In this document: piece by piece, positions 1-8,112 of the stretch
How the letters are laid out: each line of letters starts with the position of its first letter
Position numbering within the stretch: position 1 is the stretch's first letter
From: Lachnospiraceae bacterium
GTDB lineage: Bacteria > Bacillota > Clostridia > Lachnospirales > Lachnospiraceae
Reading direction: 5' to 3'
NCBI GenBank assembly: GCA_017561085.1
Contig: JAFZDQ010000084.1
Coordinates: forward strand, 1 to 51,016
DNA: 51,016 bases
Translations under genes and position numbers: made by a program
The notes under the pieces: generated by a model
What the model was told of the DNA's origin: nothing
What the model saw: the letters and a program-made list of their open reading frames with translations, nothing else
The model's database searches: none

Positions 1-333
1 AGCCGGAGTTACAACTCCCCACATTTTACTGAACGTATTCATGTTAAAGGGCATATTGTATAATTCTGTCTTGTATCGGGCAACCGGCGAATTCGTATAG
101 CGGTTAAATTCAGCAAATTGTTGCACGTAATCCCACACCTTTTTATTTGATGTATGGAAAATATGCGCACCATATTGATGCACCTGAATCCCCTCAATAT
201 TTTCTGTATAAATATTTCCTGCAATGTTAGGACGCTTGTCTATTACAAGCACCTTCTTACCACATTTGTTCGCTTCATAGGCAAAAACGGCTCCAAAAAG
301 ACCAGCGCCTACTACTAAATAATCGTATTTCAT
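1..333 (-). CDS. glf: UDP-galactopyranose mutase, N-terminal 111 residues (cut by window edge)
   Basis: Converts UDP-galactopyranose to UDP-galactofuranose, the donor for galactofuranose (Galf) transfer, in the cytosol using FAD. Only the first 111 codons are inside the window. The N-terminus shows the Rossmann FAD motif GAGLFG (residues 9-14), the acidic end of the second strand (VLVIDKR) and the family hallmark around QYGAHIFHT. The ATG is preceded by TGAGGT at a good distance. It is the last gene seen of the long minus-strand glycan operon and pairs logically with the GlfT2-like transferase at 8113-10662. Identification is firm from the FAD motif plus the HQYGAHIFH segment; whether the rest of the gene is intact cannot be seen. 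Confidence 0.93.
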   Translation of the reverse strand, partial: MKYDYLVVGAGLFGAVFAYEANKCGKKVLVIDKRPNIAGNIYTENIEGIQVHQYGAHIFHTSNKKVWDYVQQFAEFNRYTNSPVARYKTELYNMPFNMNTFSKMWGVVTPA

Positions 334-358
334 ATTAATTACCTCATTTTGCTATTGA

Positions 359-3300
359 TTACACAAACATTACAATATACTTATCTAACAATGCATAAAT
401 CCAATCATCCAATTTGTTCACTTGATAACCGATATTCAAAGCCTTCGTTAAATCAAAACTATAACCAACATATCCAAAATTTTTAGCATTAAACGGATGC
501 TCATCACCGTCTTCTGAATAAATTGCCTTTATACCAGTTTGCGATTCAATATATTCAATAATTTCTCTTATTGTAATATTTCCCTCCGAAGAAAAATTAT
601 AGACACCTGTCACATTATTTTCTGCCAAATATATAAGAAAAGCGGCCTCTTCATTTGTTCTTACAAATGAGCATGAATAATCAAGATTATCTACTTTCAT
701 AGGACGTTTATTCATAATATGCTCTACATAAAAGAATAAACGCATATTCAACTCTTTGTTATCTAAATTCTCTGTTTCAACAACAAATGGTACTCTGACT
801 ATCGCAGCTGGTACCTCTTGAAATTGTTGTAAAGTAACACACTCTGCCGCTAATTTAGCCCTTCCATAATCTTTCTCATCATCAGATGATATATAAGGCA
901 TTTGAAATGTATTTAACTCGTCTTCTTTTAATTTCAAATGCTGTTTTCTATATGCCGCGACAGAAGATACTTGAACATAATTATTGCATTTCAAATGCGG
1001 TAATAATCTCTCTATATCTCTCCCGTTATAAGCAATATTGTCAAAAACATAATCAAAATAATTACCATCCAACGCATTAATGATAGACTGTTCATCCTTT
1101 CTATCTAACTTAATTCGTGTAACATTTTTACCAAACGAATCCGTGTGAATACCTCTAGTCGCCAGTGTAACAAACCAATTTCTCTCTATCATTTGTTCAA
1201 CCAAACGTATTCCCATAAAGCGTGTACCACCTAATACAAGCACCCGCTTACTATCTTTGTATTTATTGTATAAATAGTCATACGTGGTTATCGGAACAAT
1301 TTTTTTAATATCTTCAAATTGTTTTTTTTCTAAAAGAGCTCTTACTCTACTAGCTGAAATCACTTGCCCATCCCACTCTTTTCTTGGAATAACTTCAAAT
1401 TGAATTCCATATCTCGGCAAGATTCTCTGCATTGTATCATTATACTGCTGCGTCACATTATCTAAGGGTTCTTCACCTGCAAATCTTATGTTAATACCTA
1501 ATGTAGGCGCAATTCTTCTTGCAAAAATTTCAACATCAAGTGATGCATCTATCTTTGTATCTTGTAATTCTGCTTTATTACTATATGCTTCAAATGTGCG
1601 CTGTGAAATAATAAACTGCCCACTTGGCAAAACGACCACATTATCTAAATCAGCCGTTCCTTTCTTTACAAGTTCGAATCTATCCTCAAATGAGAAAAAC
1701 GATTTATCTTCCTCGACTACAAAAATATATAGTTGATCCACCTTCTTCGCAGATTCTTCAATTAAATATCTATGCCCTAATGTAAATGGATTACAATTCA
1801 TAACAATTGCGCCTATTTTTTTTCTATAGCCTTGTATTTGCTGTAAGTATGTAAATAATTCAGCATTTTCTTTTTCTGATAAAAAATTAGAATCTGATGC
1901 TACTTCACAGTACCCTTGTACGCGTACTTGCTCTTCCTCTTGTTCAAAATATCCGCCATTCTTTAATAAATCAAATAATACCTTTCCTTGAATACTGTAA
2001 CCTCTTCCCACCATATGTTTAATATCTGCAAATATTTCCCCATAATTATGTGGTCTGGCAAAATAACTACTCAAATCAATTATCTCAGAATATTTTTCTA
2101 ATAGCGCAATAGGAAATTCCATATTAAATACGCATATATCTCCATTTTCTATAGGAAGACTTTCTAAATATGGTGGGACAACTCCCACATCATTGCCTGA
2201 GTAATTCGATGCATTTACTACTGAATAATCAACATTTTCACCAAAATAACAATTTATTTCTTTTTGAAGTCCAGAAGCTATTGTATGCTCATCATCTGCA
2301 TAAAATCCTAATACAACACTAGAACCAAAAAGCCAAATTTTTTTATGTGCATTTACCGGGATATCCTTTGTTACTCTAAAACCATTTACAATATTAAAAT
2401 GCTCTGAACTAACATCTGTGTATTTGTAAACGCCCTGTTTCAGCTTAGTAGTTGCATTCGTATCCTCATACACCTCATCCATGTTCAACCCATATTCAGC
2501 TGACTCTGATACTACTCCATAGATTCCATTATTTGATAAATACTTCTCCAACTTTGATTGATTATTAATTCGATTAGCTTGGGGAAACTTTGTAAAAAGG
2601 CATTTTACTCCTATAGATTGTAAATAATTTCGGCATTTGATTAAAATAACATTTTTATATAAACTATAATCTGCCATTTCTATCAATGAAATATTAATAT
2701 AATTAAGCGATTCAATCTTTTTATATAACTGATAATTCCAATGACAAAAATTAATCATCGCCCTTTTATTCTCATTTTTCACTGCACTTGTAAGTGGCTT
2801 TACTGTGACTTTTTCTTTTCCACTTAATACCGCCTTAACTTCCACATTTCCCTCAATATTTGCATAAATATTTTCAGGAGTACGTCTAGCACAATTAAAA
2901 AGAACTGGTAAGAAAGAAATAGCTTCTTCCTCTACATACATATCAAATTCAGATATATTAAAATCATCTAAATAATCAAATAAACTTCCTCCATATTTTG
3001 TTGCCATTAAAAATCTATAAACGATTTCTCCCATGCTTGTTAGCAAATTATTAGTAGCATTATTATTGGACAATAAAATATTTTTATTAGGTACATTCTT
3101 ATAAGAAGATGCATACTTATCCAATACAGAAAATAACCAATCTTCTACATTATTAAACTCGAAACCCTTATCTCTAGCTTTGGTTGTATCAAGTGTATGC
3201 TCTGGAAAATCAACATGGAAACAATCATTTTTATCTCCCCAAACAATATTTGCCTTTTTCATCATTTTATTTTCCAGATAACTTACTAACATTTTATTTG

Positions 3301-4000
3301 TAACATAACCATTGCTAGCTATATTATATATTCCTGATATATCATGCTTTAGTGCATAAACTGCAAAACGCCCCGGCTCTCTTGTATTTGTTATTGCAAA
3401 TTTTCTTTCATATTTACATCTATCTAAATGAATCTCCTCTCCCAAAGCCACTGCTTTAGTTAATTGTCTTAACATAGGACTTGTCGCATCTTCGCCTGTA
3501 ACCATTGGAATACGAATTATCACTGCATTAGAATTACATTTTAAAGCGGCTTTTTCAGCTGCTTTTTTACCTAATTGGTATTTAGCATCTCCCATTGTAA
3601 AATTCTCTACAAATAAGGTAAATTTGTTAGTATCAAACTTAATAGGATTAAAATCTTCCTCACTTTGATTTATGTTTAACATTGTATAGACACTTATCGC
3701 CGAAAATTGTATATATTTCTTCGTTTGTACATATTTAAACATCATCTCAACTGCACTTCCGTTATAAGCAATCGTATCAATGATGGCATCAAACATAGCA
3801 TTTTCACCTTGAAATACTTTAGCAACACTTTTTTCGTCAAACCTGTCAAAAATTATTCTTTTAATTCTGTTTCCAAAGTTATCACCTGTTTTCCCACGAT
3901 TGGCTACTGTTACATCATAATTTTCACGTAACAACTCCTCTACCAAATGAACTCCCATTTGTTTTGTACCGCCAATTACAAGAACTTTTTTGTATAACAT
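359..4000 (-). CDS. Giant fusion: SDR epimerase / SGNH-like / CitC-like adenylyltransferase / SDR epimerase
   Basis: A 1213-residue protein with at least three enzyme units. Residues about 1-310 are an extended SDR (NAD-dependent epimerase/dehydratase) with the nucleotide loop GGTKQMG (10-16) and catalytic YQLGK (Y141, K145). Residues about 553-690 begin IWLFGSS and hold a DIKH (DxxH-like) motif, suggesting a degenerate SGNH-hydrolase fold; this is inference. Residues about 720-915 closely resemble the C-terminal nucleotidyltransferase half of citrate lyase ligase (CitC), with NPFTLGH and ISASRVR. Residues about 917-1213 are a second SDR with GGTRFMG and YGRAK. No internal ribosome site separates the parts. 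The gene starts one base after the stop of the upstream acyltransferase behind a GGAGG site, so it is translationally linked to the glycan operon. A role in making or activating an unusual sugar or acyl group is likely; substrates are unknown. Confidence 0.85.
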   Translation of the reverse strand: MLYKKVLVIGGTKQMGVHLVEELLRENYDVTVANRGKTGDNFGNRIKRIIFDRFDEKSVAKVFQGENAMFDAIIDTIAYNGSAVEMMFKYVQTKKYIQFSAISVYTMLNINQSEEDFNPIKFDTNKFTLFVENFTMGDAKYQLGKKAAEKAALKCNSNAVIIRIPMVTGEDATSPMLRQLTKAVALGEEIHLDRCKYERKFAITNTREPGRFAVYALKHDISGIYNIASNGYVTNKMLVSYLENKMMKKANIVWGDKNDCFHVDFPEHTLDTTKARDKGFEFNNVEDWLFSVLDKYASSYKNVPNKNILLSNNNATNNLLTSMGEIVYRFLMATKYGGSLFDYLDDFNISEFDMYVEEEAISFLPVLFNCARRTPENIYANIEGNVEVKAVLSGKEKVTVKPLTSAVKNENKRAMINFCHWNYQLYKKIESLNYINISLIEMADYSLYKNVILIKCRNYLQSIGVKCLFTKFPQANRINNQSKLEKYLSNNGIYGVVSESAEYGLNMDEVYEDTNATTKLKQGVYKYTDVSSEHFNIVNGFRVTKDIPVNAHKKIWLFGSSVVLGFYADDEHTIASGLQKEINCYFGENVDYSVVNASNYSGNDVGVVPPYLESLPIENGDICVFNMEFPIALLEKYSEIIDLSSYFARPHNYGEIFADIKHMVGRGYSIQGKVLFDLLKNGGYFEQEEEQVRVQGYCEVASDSNFLSEKENAELFTYLQQIQGYRKKIGAIVMNCNPFTLGHRYLIEESAKKVDQLYIFVVEEDKSFFSFEDRFELVKKGTADLDNVVVLPSGQFIISQRTFEAYSNKAELQDTKIDASLDVEIFARRIAPTLGINIRFAGEEPLDNVTQQYNDTMQRILPRYGIQFEVIPRKEWDGQVISASRVRALLEKKQFEDIKKIVPITTYDYLYNKYKDSKRVLVLGGTRFMGIRLVEQMIERNWFVTLATRGIHTDSFGKNVTRIKLDRKDEQSIINALDGNYFDYVFDNIAYNGRDIERLLPHLKCNNYVQVSSVAAYRKQHLKLKEDELNTFQMPYISSDDEKDYGRAKLAAECVTLQQFQEVPAAIVRVPFVVETENLDNKELNMRLFFYVEHIMNKRPMKVDNLDYSCSFVRTNEEAAFLIYLAENNVTGVYNFSSEGNITIREIIEYIESQTGIKAIYSEDGDEHPFNAKNFGYVGYSFDLTKALNIGYQVNKLDDWIYALLDKYIVMFV

Positions 4001-4001
4001 T

Positions 4002-4574
4002 TTAATTCCTCCATGTTACATTCGTTTCAATTAATTGTGCCGGATTTCCACCTACCGCACACATAGGCGGGACATCTTTTACAACAGTAGAATTTGCTCC
4101 TACTATAGCTCCATCTCCTATAGTAACGCCCTTTAATACAGCAGAACCAACACCTATCCATACATGTTTTCCGATTCTAACAGGTTTTGAACGTGGCATT
4201 TCTTTTCCGCCTTTTATCAGGGTATGTCCATCTGAATCATAAATCACGACATTTCGAGCTCCGAGAAATCCTTCATCAATTGCTATCTCATGTGCTGCTC
4301 CAATAATTGTTCCGCAATTTGCAAATCCGCTTTTTAACTTTAGGATTCCATTTTTAAAAACCTGAATTGTACTTCCGTAACTTAACAAAAACTTGCCGTC
4401 TACAATTAATTTAGCATTTTCCTGTAACTTAATAATACACTCCTGATTGGAACCTTGAGGTAAACCAAAATTAGCTACCAATTCTCCTCGAATAATAATT
4501 TGTGCCGTTTCATGCATGGAAATTACTACATTACCAATTCTGGTAAGTTTTCCTTGTATCTGATCATTCTTCAC
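4002..4574 (-). CDS. Left-handed beta-helix acyltransferase (hexapeptide repeat, WbbJ/LacA type)
   Basis: Probable O-acetyltransferase that decorates the glycan or a sugar precursor with acetyl-CoA as donor. The C-terminal half shows the hexapeptide pattern and typical family signature: RIGKHVWIGVGSAVLKGV followed by TIGDGAIVGANSTVV and the closing GNPAQLI. The N-terminal half has a longer stretch of degenerate turns (about residues 10-100). At 190 residues it fits the family. The start is GTG behind GGAGGAATATAC; no better ATG is nearby. It is followed after one base by the large SDR/CitC-like fusion. The acceptor sugar cannot be told from sequence. Confidence 0.9.
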   Translation of the reverse strand: MKNDQIQGKLTRIGNVVISMHETAQIIIRGELVANFGLPQGSNQECIIKLQENAKLIVDGKFLLSYGSTIQVFKNGILKLKSGFANCGTIIGAAHEIAIDEGFLGARNVVIYDSDGHTLIKGGKEMPRSKPVRIGKHVWIGVGSAVLKGVTIGDGAIVGANSTVVKDVPPMCAVGGNPAQLIETNVTWRN

Positions 4575-4612
4575 GTATATTCCTCCATTATTACCAATTC
4601 ATTATGTAGCCA

Positions 4613-6871
4613 TTAATTTTTATTCTTATTTTCTTCATTTAACTCTAAATTTTCAATAATTTGATGGAATGGGATTTTATCCAGGTGTTCAAAGAAATAA
4701 TCTCTATACAAACCGGGCTTTTGCGAGTTAATATATCCACCATTTCCTTTAATTGCATCTTCCAACGAATGTTCTTCCGTATACATATGATATTTTGTAT
4801 ACATATCAAATACATAACGTCCTTTAGGGCTATTTAAAATAATTAATGAAACTCCATTCTTCATATCTTCTTCTCCCAAAGTTTCATTTTTCCATTTTAA
4901 TCCCCAAAAATCAGCCAAAGTTATATCTGCAGCTCTATCTGCTCCTTTAAACTGACAGTTATGACAAGATGGTCTTGAACACACCCTGTATTTTAAGAAT
5001 GCTTCAAAGTAAGGATCCAACTTGCATGACCTGCGATAATATTCCTGCTTATCTTTAAAATCAATTCTCAAAGAAAAATTCTTCCATGTTGATTCCTTAT
5101 TTTTAAACCATACTCGTGAAATTGGTGCATCAAACTGTTCTTCAATATCCTTTAAATAGTATTGATACGCCTTAGGAGAACATATCGAATGACAAATAAA
5201 ATCTACCACAATAAGTTTGTTATATTCCTTACCAAGAAATGCCTTCAAACCTGAACACTGGCATGGTGTTCCACAAAACATTACATATAAGTCTCTTTCC
5301 AGGTCACGCTTCACATTTTTGTATGTATCTTTAATATTTGATTGTAAATACTTTGATTGCCTAATAATAGGAATCTGTTCTTCTGAATCAATTCTTACAT
5401 GATGTACATTATGCGCCTCATCATACGCAGCGCCATAACAAACTCCGGACATTTTCAATGCATATTTCGCAAATTCAGTAAATGCTCCTCCTGAAGTTGA
5501 CATATATCGTACTTCATCATTCAAACTGTACCCAGCCCACACACTATCCGGTTTTTTAGTATCATCTTTCTTTCTATTCAAAACAGGACAAACTTTTTTA
5601 CAAAGATTACAATTTATGCACTTATTTCTATCTATTACCGGATAAGCAAATCCTTCTGCATCTTCCTTCATCTCAATACAATTCACCGGACAAATATTCA
5701 TACAAGCAGCGCAACCTGTACATAAATCCTTTCTGCATACATCATATTCTTCTATATTTTTATTTTTGTATGATTCTATGGCATAATAAGGTTCTTTCGG
5801 TTCCATATCTTTATTCAAAGCTTCTATTAACCATTTTTCGGCTTTTGTATTTTGTTCTGAAATAAGTCGATTTATATAATCATAATTAATTTCTTCTTCT
5901 ATCAATTCATCTGTAATGCTTTTTGAATTACCAACCAAACGATTCATTACATCGAACATTTTTCCTAATGTTAAAAATCGCGGATATCCACGCATATAAT
6001 TCGCATACATAATAAAAGGCTTGTTCATAATAAGTCCCATAGATGCACCATGGAAACTATCTGTAAATACATATGAAGCATTACTCAAATAATAAATCCA
6101 TTCCCTGAAATCAAGTTCAGGTAATGTATCTTCCTTCATTCCCATAGCCTCATAATTCTTCTCATAGGTATATTTACGTCCATCTAGCGCAATTTTTATT
6201 TTCAAGTTTAACTTTGATGCGATTTTATTAATTGCTTCTTTTTTGTCTGGAGTAGGATCCAATATATATGCCAATAAATATGGTTCTTCATTTTCAGCCG
6301 GTGCAGCCAATTCTTTATACTGCTCTTTTGAAGTCAAAAAAATAGGATCAATAATAACATCAGCAAAAATACCGAACTTGTTTTTAATAATATCTACAGC
6401 AGAATATTCCCGAACTGATACCGAGGAAAATTTCCAAAGTAACTTCTTAGCGTAATCAACAATTGAAGCATCTGCATTAAGATTGTCTCCACCGCAAGAA
6501 GCTGATACTGCAATCTTTTTTTTATCTTTATTTGCAAACTCCATTAAAAAAAGTTTTCCAAATGCACGAATACTTGAACTGGTAAGCACCTGATCTGATC
6601 CTAAAACAAATGTATTGGCATAGTCATTTAACTCATGTAATTCATCTACTTTATAGCAACCGGTAACCCTTGCATTTATACTTTTATAAAAGTTTCTTGA
6701 AAAAGTATCTACGCCTTCCTTATCAGTTTCTAAATAGGGGGTTTCTACTAAGAATGGCATGTATCCTAATTGCTCAATTTTTCGATATAATGAGTAATAA
6801 CTTGCAACACCTCCATAATTTGTCGCAAACCAATAACCTACTATTCCAACTGATTTATCTTTATTATACAT
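4613..6871 (-). CDS. Polysaccharide pyruvyltransferase fused to ferredoxin and FrhB-type domain
   Basis: A 752-residue protein. Residues about 1-350 match the polysaccharide pyruvyl transferase family (IVGYWFATNYGGVASYYSLYR at the start, then a DSFHGASMGLIMNKPF segment), which adds ketal-linked pyruvate to sugars from phosphoenolpyruvate. Residues about 377-440 form a 2x[4Fe-4S] ferredoxin module (CTGCAACMNICP and CINCNLCKKVCP). Residues about 445-745 resemble the coenzyme F420 hydrogenase/dehydrogenase beta-subunit (FrhB) N and C domains, with MSTSGGAF, FCGTPCQCSGL and a cysteine pair near SCHNC. The two halves also occur as separate neighbouring genes in other glycan loci. The redox half's substrate is unknown. 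The ATG has AGGAGAGAATGGT upstream. Confidence 0.88.
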   Translation of the reverse strand: MYNKDKSVGIVGYWFATNYGGVASYYSLYRKIEQLGYMPFLVETPYLETDKEGVDTFSRNFYKSINARVTGCYKVDELHELNDYANTFVLGSDQVLTSSSIRAFGKLFLMEFANKDKKKIAVSASCGGDNLNADASIVDYAKKLLWKFSSVSVREYSAVDIIKNKFGIFADVIIDPIFLTSKEQYKELAAPAENEEPYLLAYILDPTPDKKEAINKIASKLNLKIKIALDGRKYTYEKNYEAMGMKEDTLPELDFREWIYYLSNASYVFTDSFHGASMGLIMNKPFIMYANYMRGYPRFLTLGKMFDVMNRLVGNSKSITDELIEEEINYDYINRLISEQNTKAEKWLIEALNKDMEPKEPYYAIESYKNKNIEEYDVCRKDLCTGCAACMNICPVNCIEMKEDAEGFAYPVIDRNKCINCNLCKKVCPVLNRKKDDTKKPDSVWAGYSLNDEVRYMSTSGGAFTEFAKYALKMSGVCYGAAYDEAHNVHHVRIDSEEQIPIIRQSKYLQSNIKDTYKNVKRDLERDLYVMFCGTPCQCSGLKAFLGKEYNKLIVVDFICHSICSPKAYQYYLKDIEEQFDAPISRVWFKNKESTWKNFSLRIDFKDKQEYYRRSCKLDPYFEAFLKYRVCSRPSCHNCQFKGADRAADITLADFWGLKWKNETLGEEDMKNGVSLIILNSPKGRYVFDMYTKYHMYTEEHSLEDAIKGNGGYINSQKPGLYRDYFFEHLDKIPFHQIIENLELNEENKNKN

Positions 6872-6886
6872 ACCATTCTCTCCTGC

Positions 6887-8071
6887 TTATAATTCTATTT
6901 GGTCAAATTTGGTCAAATCTAATCTCTTGGATTTTTTTGTTAATTTACGTCCCATATGAAATGCTCTTGATTTCAATGTTTCTAATATTTCGTATTTTTC
7001 ACACTCAATACTTTCTTTCAGATTGGCTAATTCTTCTTTACTACTTCCTGACCAATTTGCCCATTCCTTCATTGTCTCATAATTTCTCAATTCATAATCT
7101 GCAATTAAATATTCACAAACGCTATTTTCTTCCATTATTTTCAAAAACTGCAACGAATACTTTTTCTTAAATTCCATTGGTAAATTAACAATCGAATAAA
7201 AAATAAAATTGGTCATCCATGTAGCCAAATTGTCTACTTCTGTTTCATAGTATCCTTCAGCTTTCCATGCCTCGATAACTTTTTGGATTAATGTCATATG
7301 CATTTCTACCTTCTGTATCTTTCTGGCTGAATATAACTGCATAATAGACGCCTGTCTTACTACCCGATAGTTATATAACTTATCATCTATTACCATAACT
7401 TTTTTCGCTCTGGGTACATATTGAAACTGAAGTAATTGATCTTCAGCCAAATTCATTGTTTCATCAAATCTGATTTTCCACGGTCTTTCAAATAAATTTC
7501 TCTTAACAAAATGAAGCCATAAAAACGGAACACTTGCCTTCTCATGGAAGATTACATCACTGGGTTTTGTTTGCTCATATACTTTGTAACTAGTACTTAA
7601 CTTCTCCTTTATCCATGGCTCACCCTGTTCGTACGGAAATACATTTGCACCAAACATAATTAAATCTAAATCATTTTGTTCAGCAACAAGCGTCAAAATT
7701 TCATATGCATTCCATTGTAAATAATCATCTGAATCTACGAAACTTATATATTTTCCTGTAGCTACATCAAGTGCTCGATTTCTTGCAACTGAAGGCCCTT
7801 GATTTTTTTGCGTCAAAACTTTGATTCTGGAATCCTTCTTTTCATAAAATCTTAAAATATCAAGAGAGTGATCGGTTGAACCATCATCGACACAGATTAT
7901 CTCCAAATTAGTATATGTTTGCGTAATAACGCTATCGAGACACTGCTTTAAATACTTTTCTACATTATAAACGGGAATGATAACAGATACTTTTACATCA
8001 ATCTTCTTTTCTTTAGTTTCTTCTACAATTTCTTCTATAACGCTTTTTTCTTCCACTTCTACATTTTTCAT
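6887..8071 (-). CDS. Family 2 glycosyltransferase
   Basis: GT-A fold inverting glycosyltransferase that adds one sugar in the cytosol to the growing lipid-linked glycan. After a charged N-terminal lead of about 28 residues rich in Glu and Lys comes VSVIIPVYNVEKYL, then the nucleotide-binding IICVDDGSTD and the metal-binding FVDSDDYL. The remaining roughly 200 residues are the variable acceptor part, with no membrane segment obvious. The ATG follows AGGATAAATTAAT. It lies 15 bases upstream of the pyruvyltransferase fusion and 41 bases downstream of the double glycosyltransferase. Its N-terminal domain is very similar to the second domain of that neighbour, suggesting duplication. Donor and linkage are unknown. 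Confidence 0.9.
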   Translation of the reverse strand: MKNVEVEEKSVIEEIVEETKEKKIDVKVSVIIPVYNVEKYLKQCLDSVITQTYTNLEIICVDDGSTDHSLDILRFYEKKDSRIKVLTQKNQGPSVARNRALDVATGKYISFVDSDDYLQWNAYEILTLVAEQNDLDLIMFGANVFPYEQGEPWIKEKLSTSYKVYEQTKPSDVIFHEKASVPFLWLHFVKRNLFERPWKIRFDETMNLAEDQLLQFQYVPRAKKVMVIDDKLYNYRVVRQASIMQLYSARKIQKVEMHMTLIQKVIEAWKAEGYYETEVDNLATWMTNFIFYSIVNLPMEFKKKYSLQFLKIMEENSVCEYLIADYELRNYETMKEWANWSGSSKEELANLKESIECEKYEILETLKSRAFHMGRKLTKKSKRLDLTKFDQIEL

Positions 8072-8112
8072 ATTAATTTATCCTTTTCTGTATATAAATA
8101 TCTTCCTTTGTT

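Noticed and set aside
6670-7170. 166-codon plus-strand open frame
   Set aside because: Lies antisense across the end and start of two clear genes; hydrophobic, low-order translation, no ribosome site.
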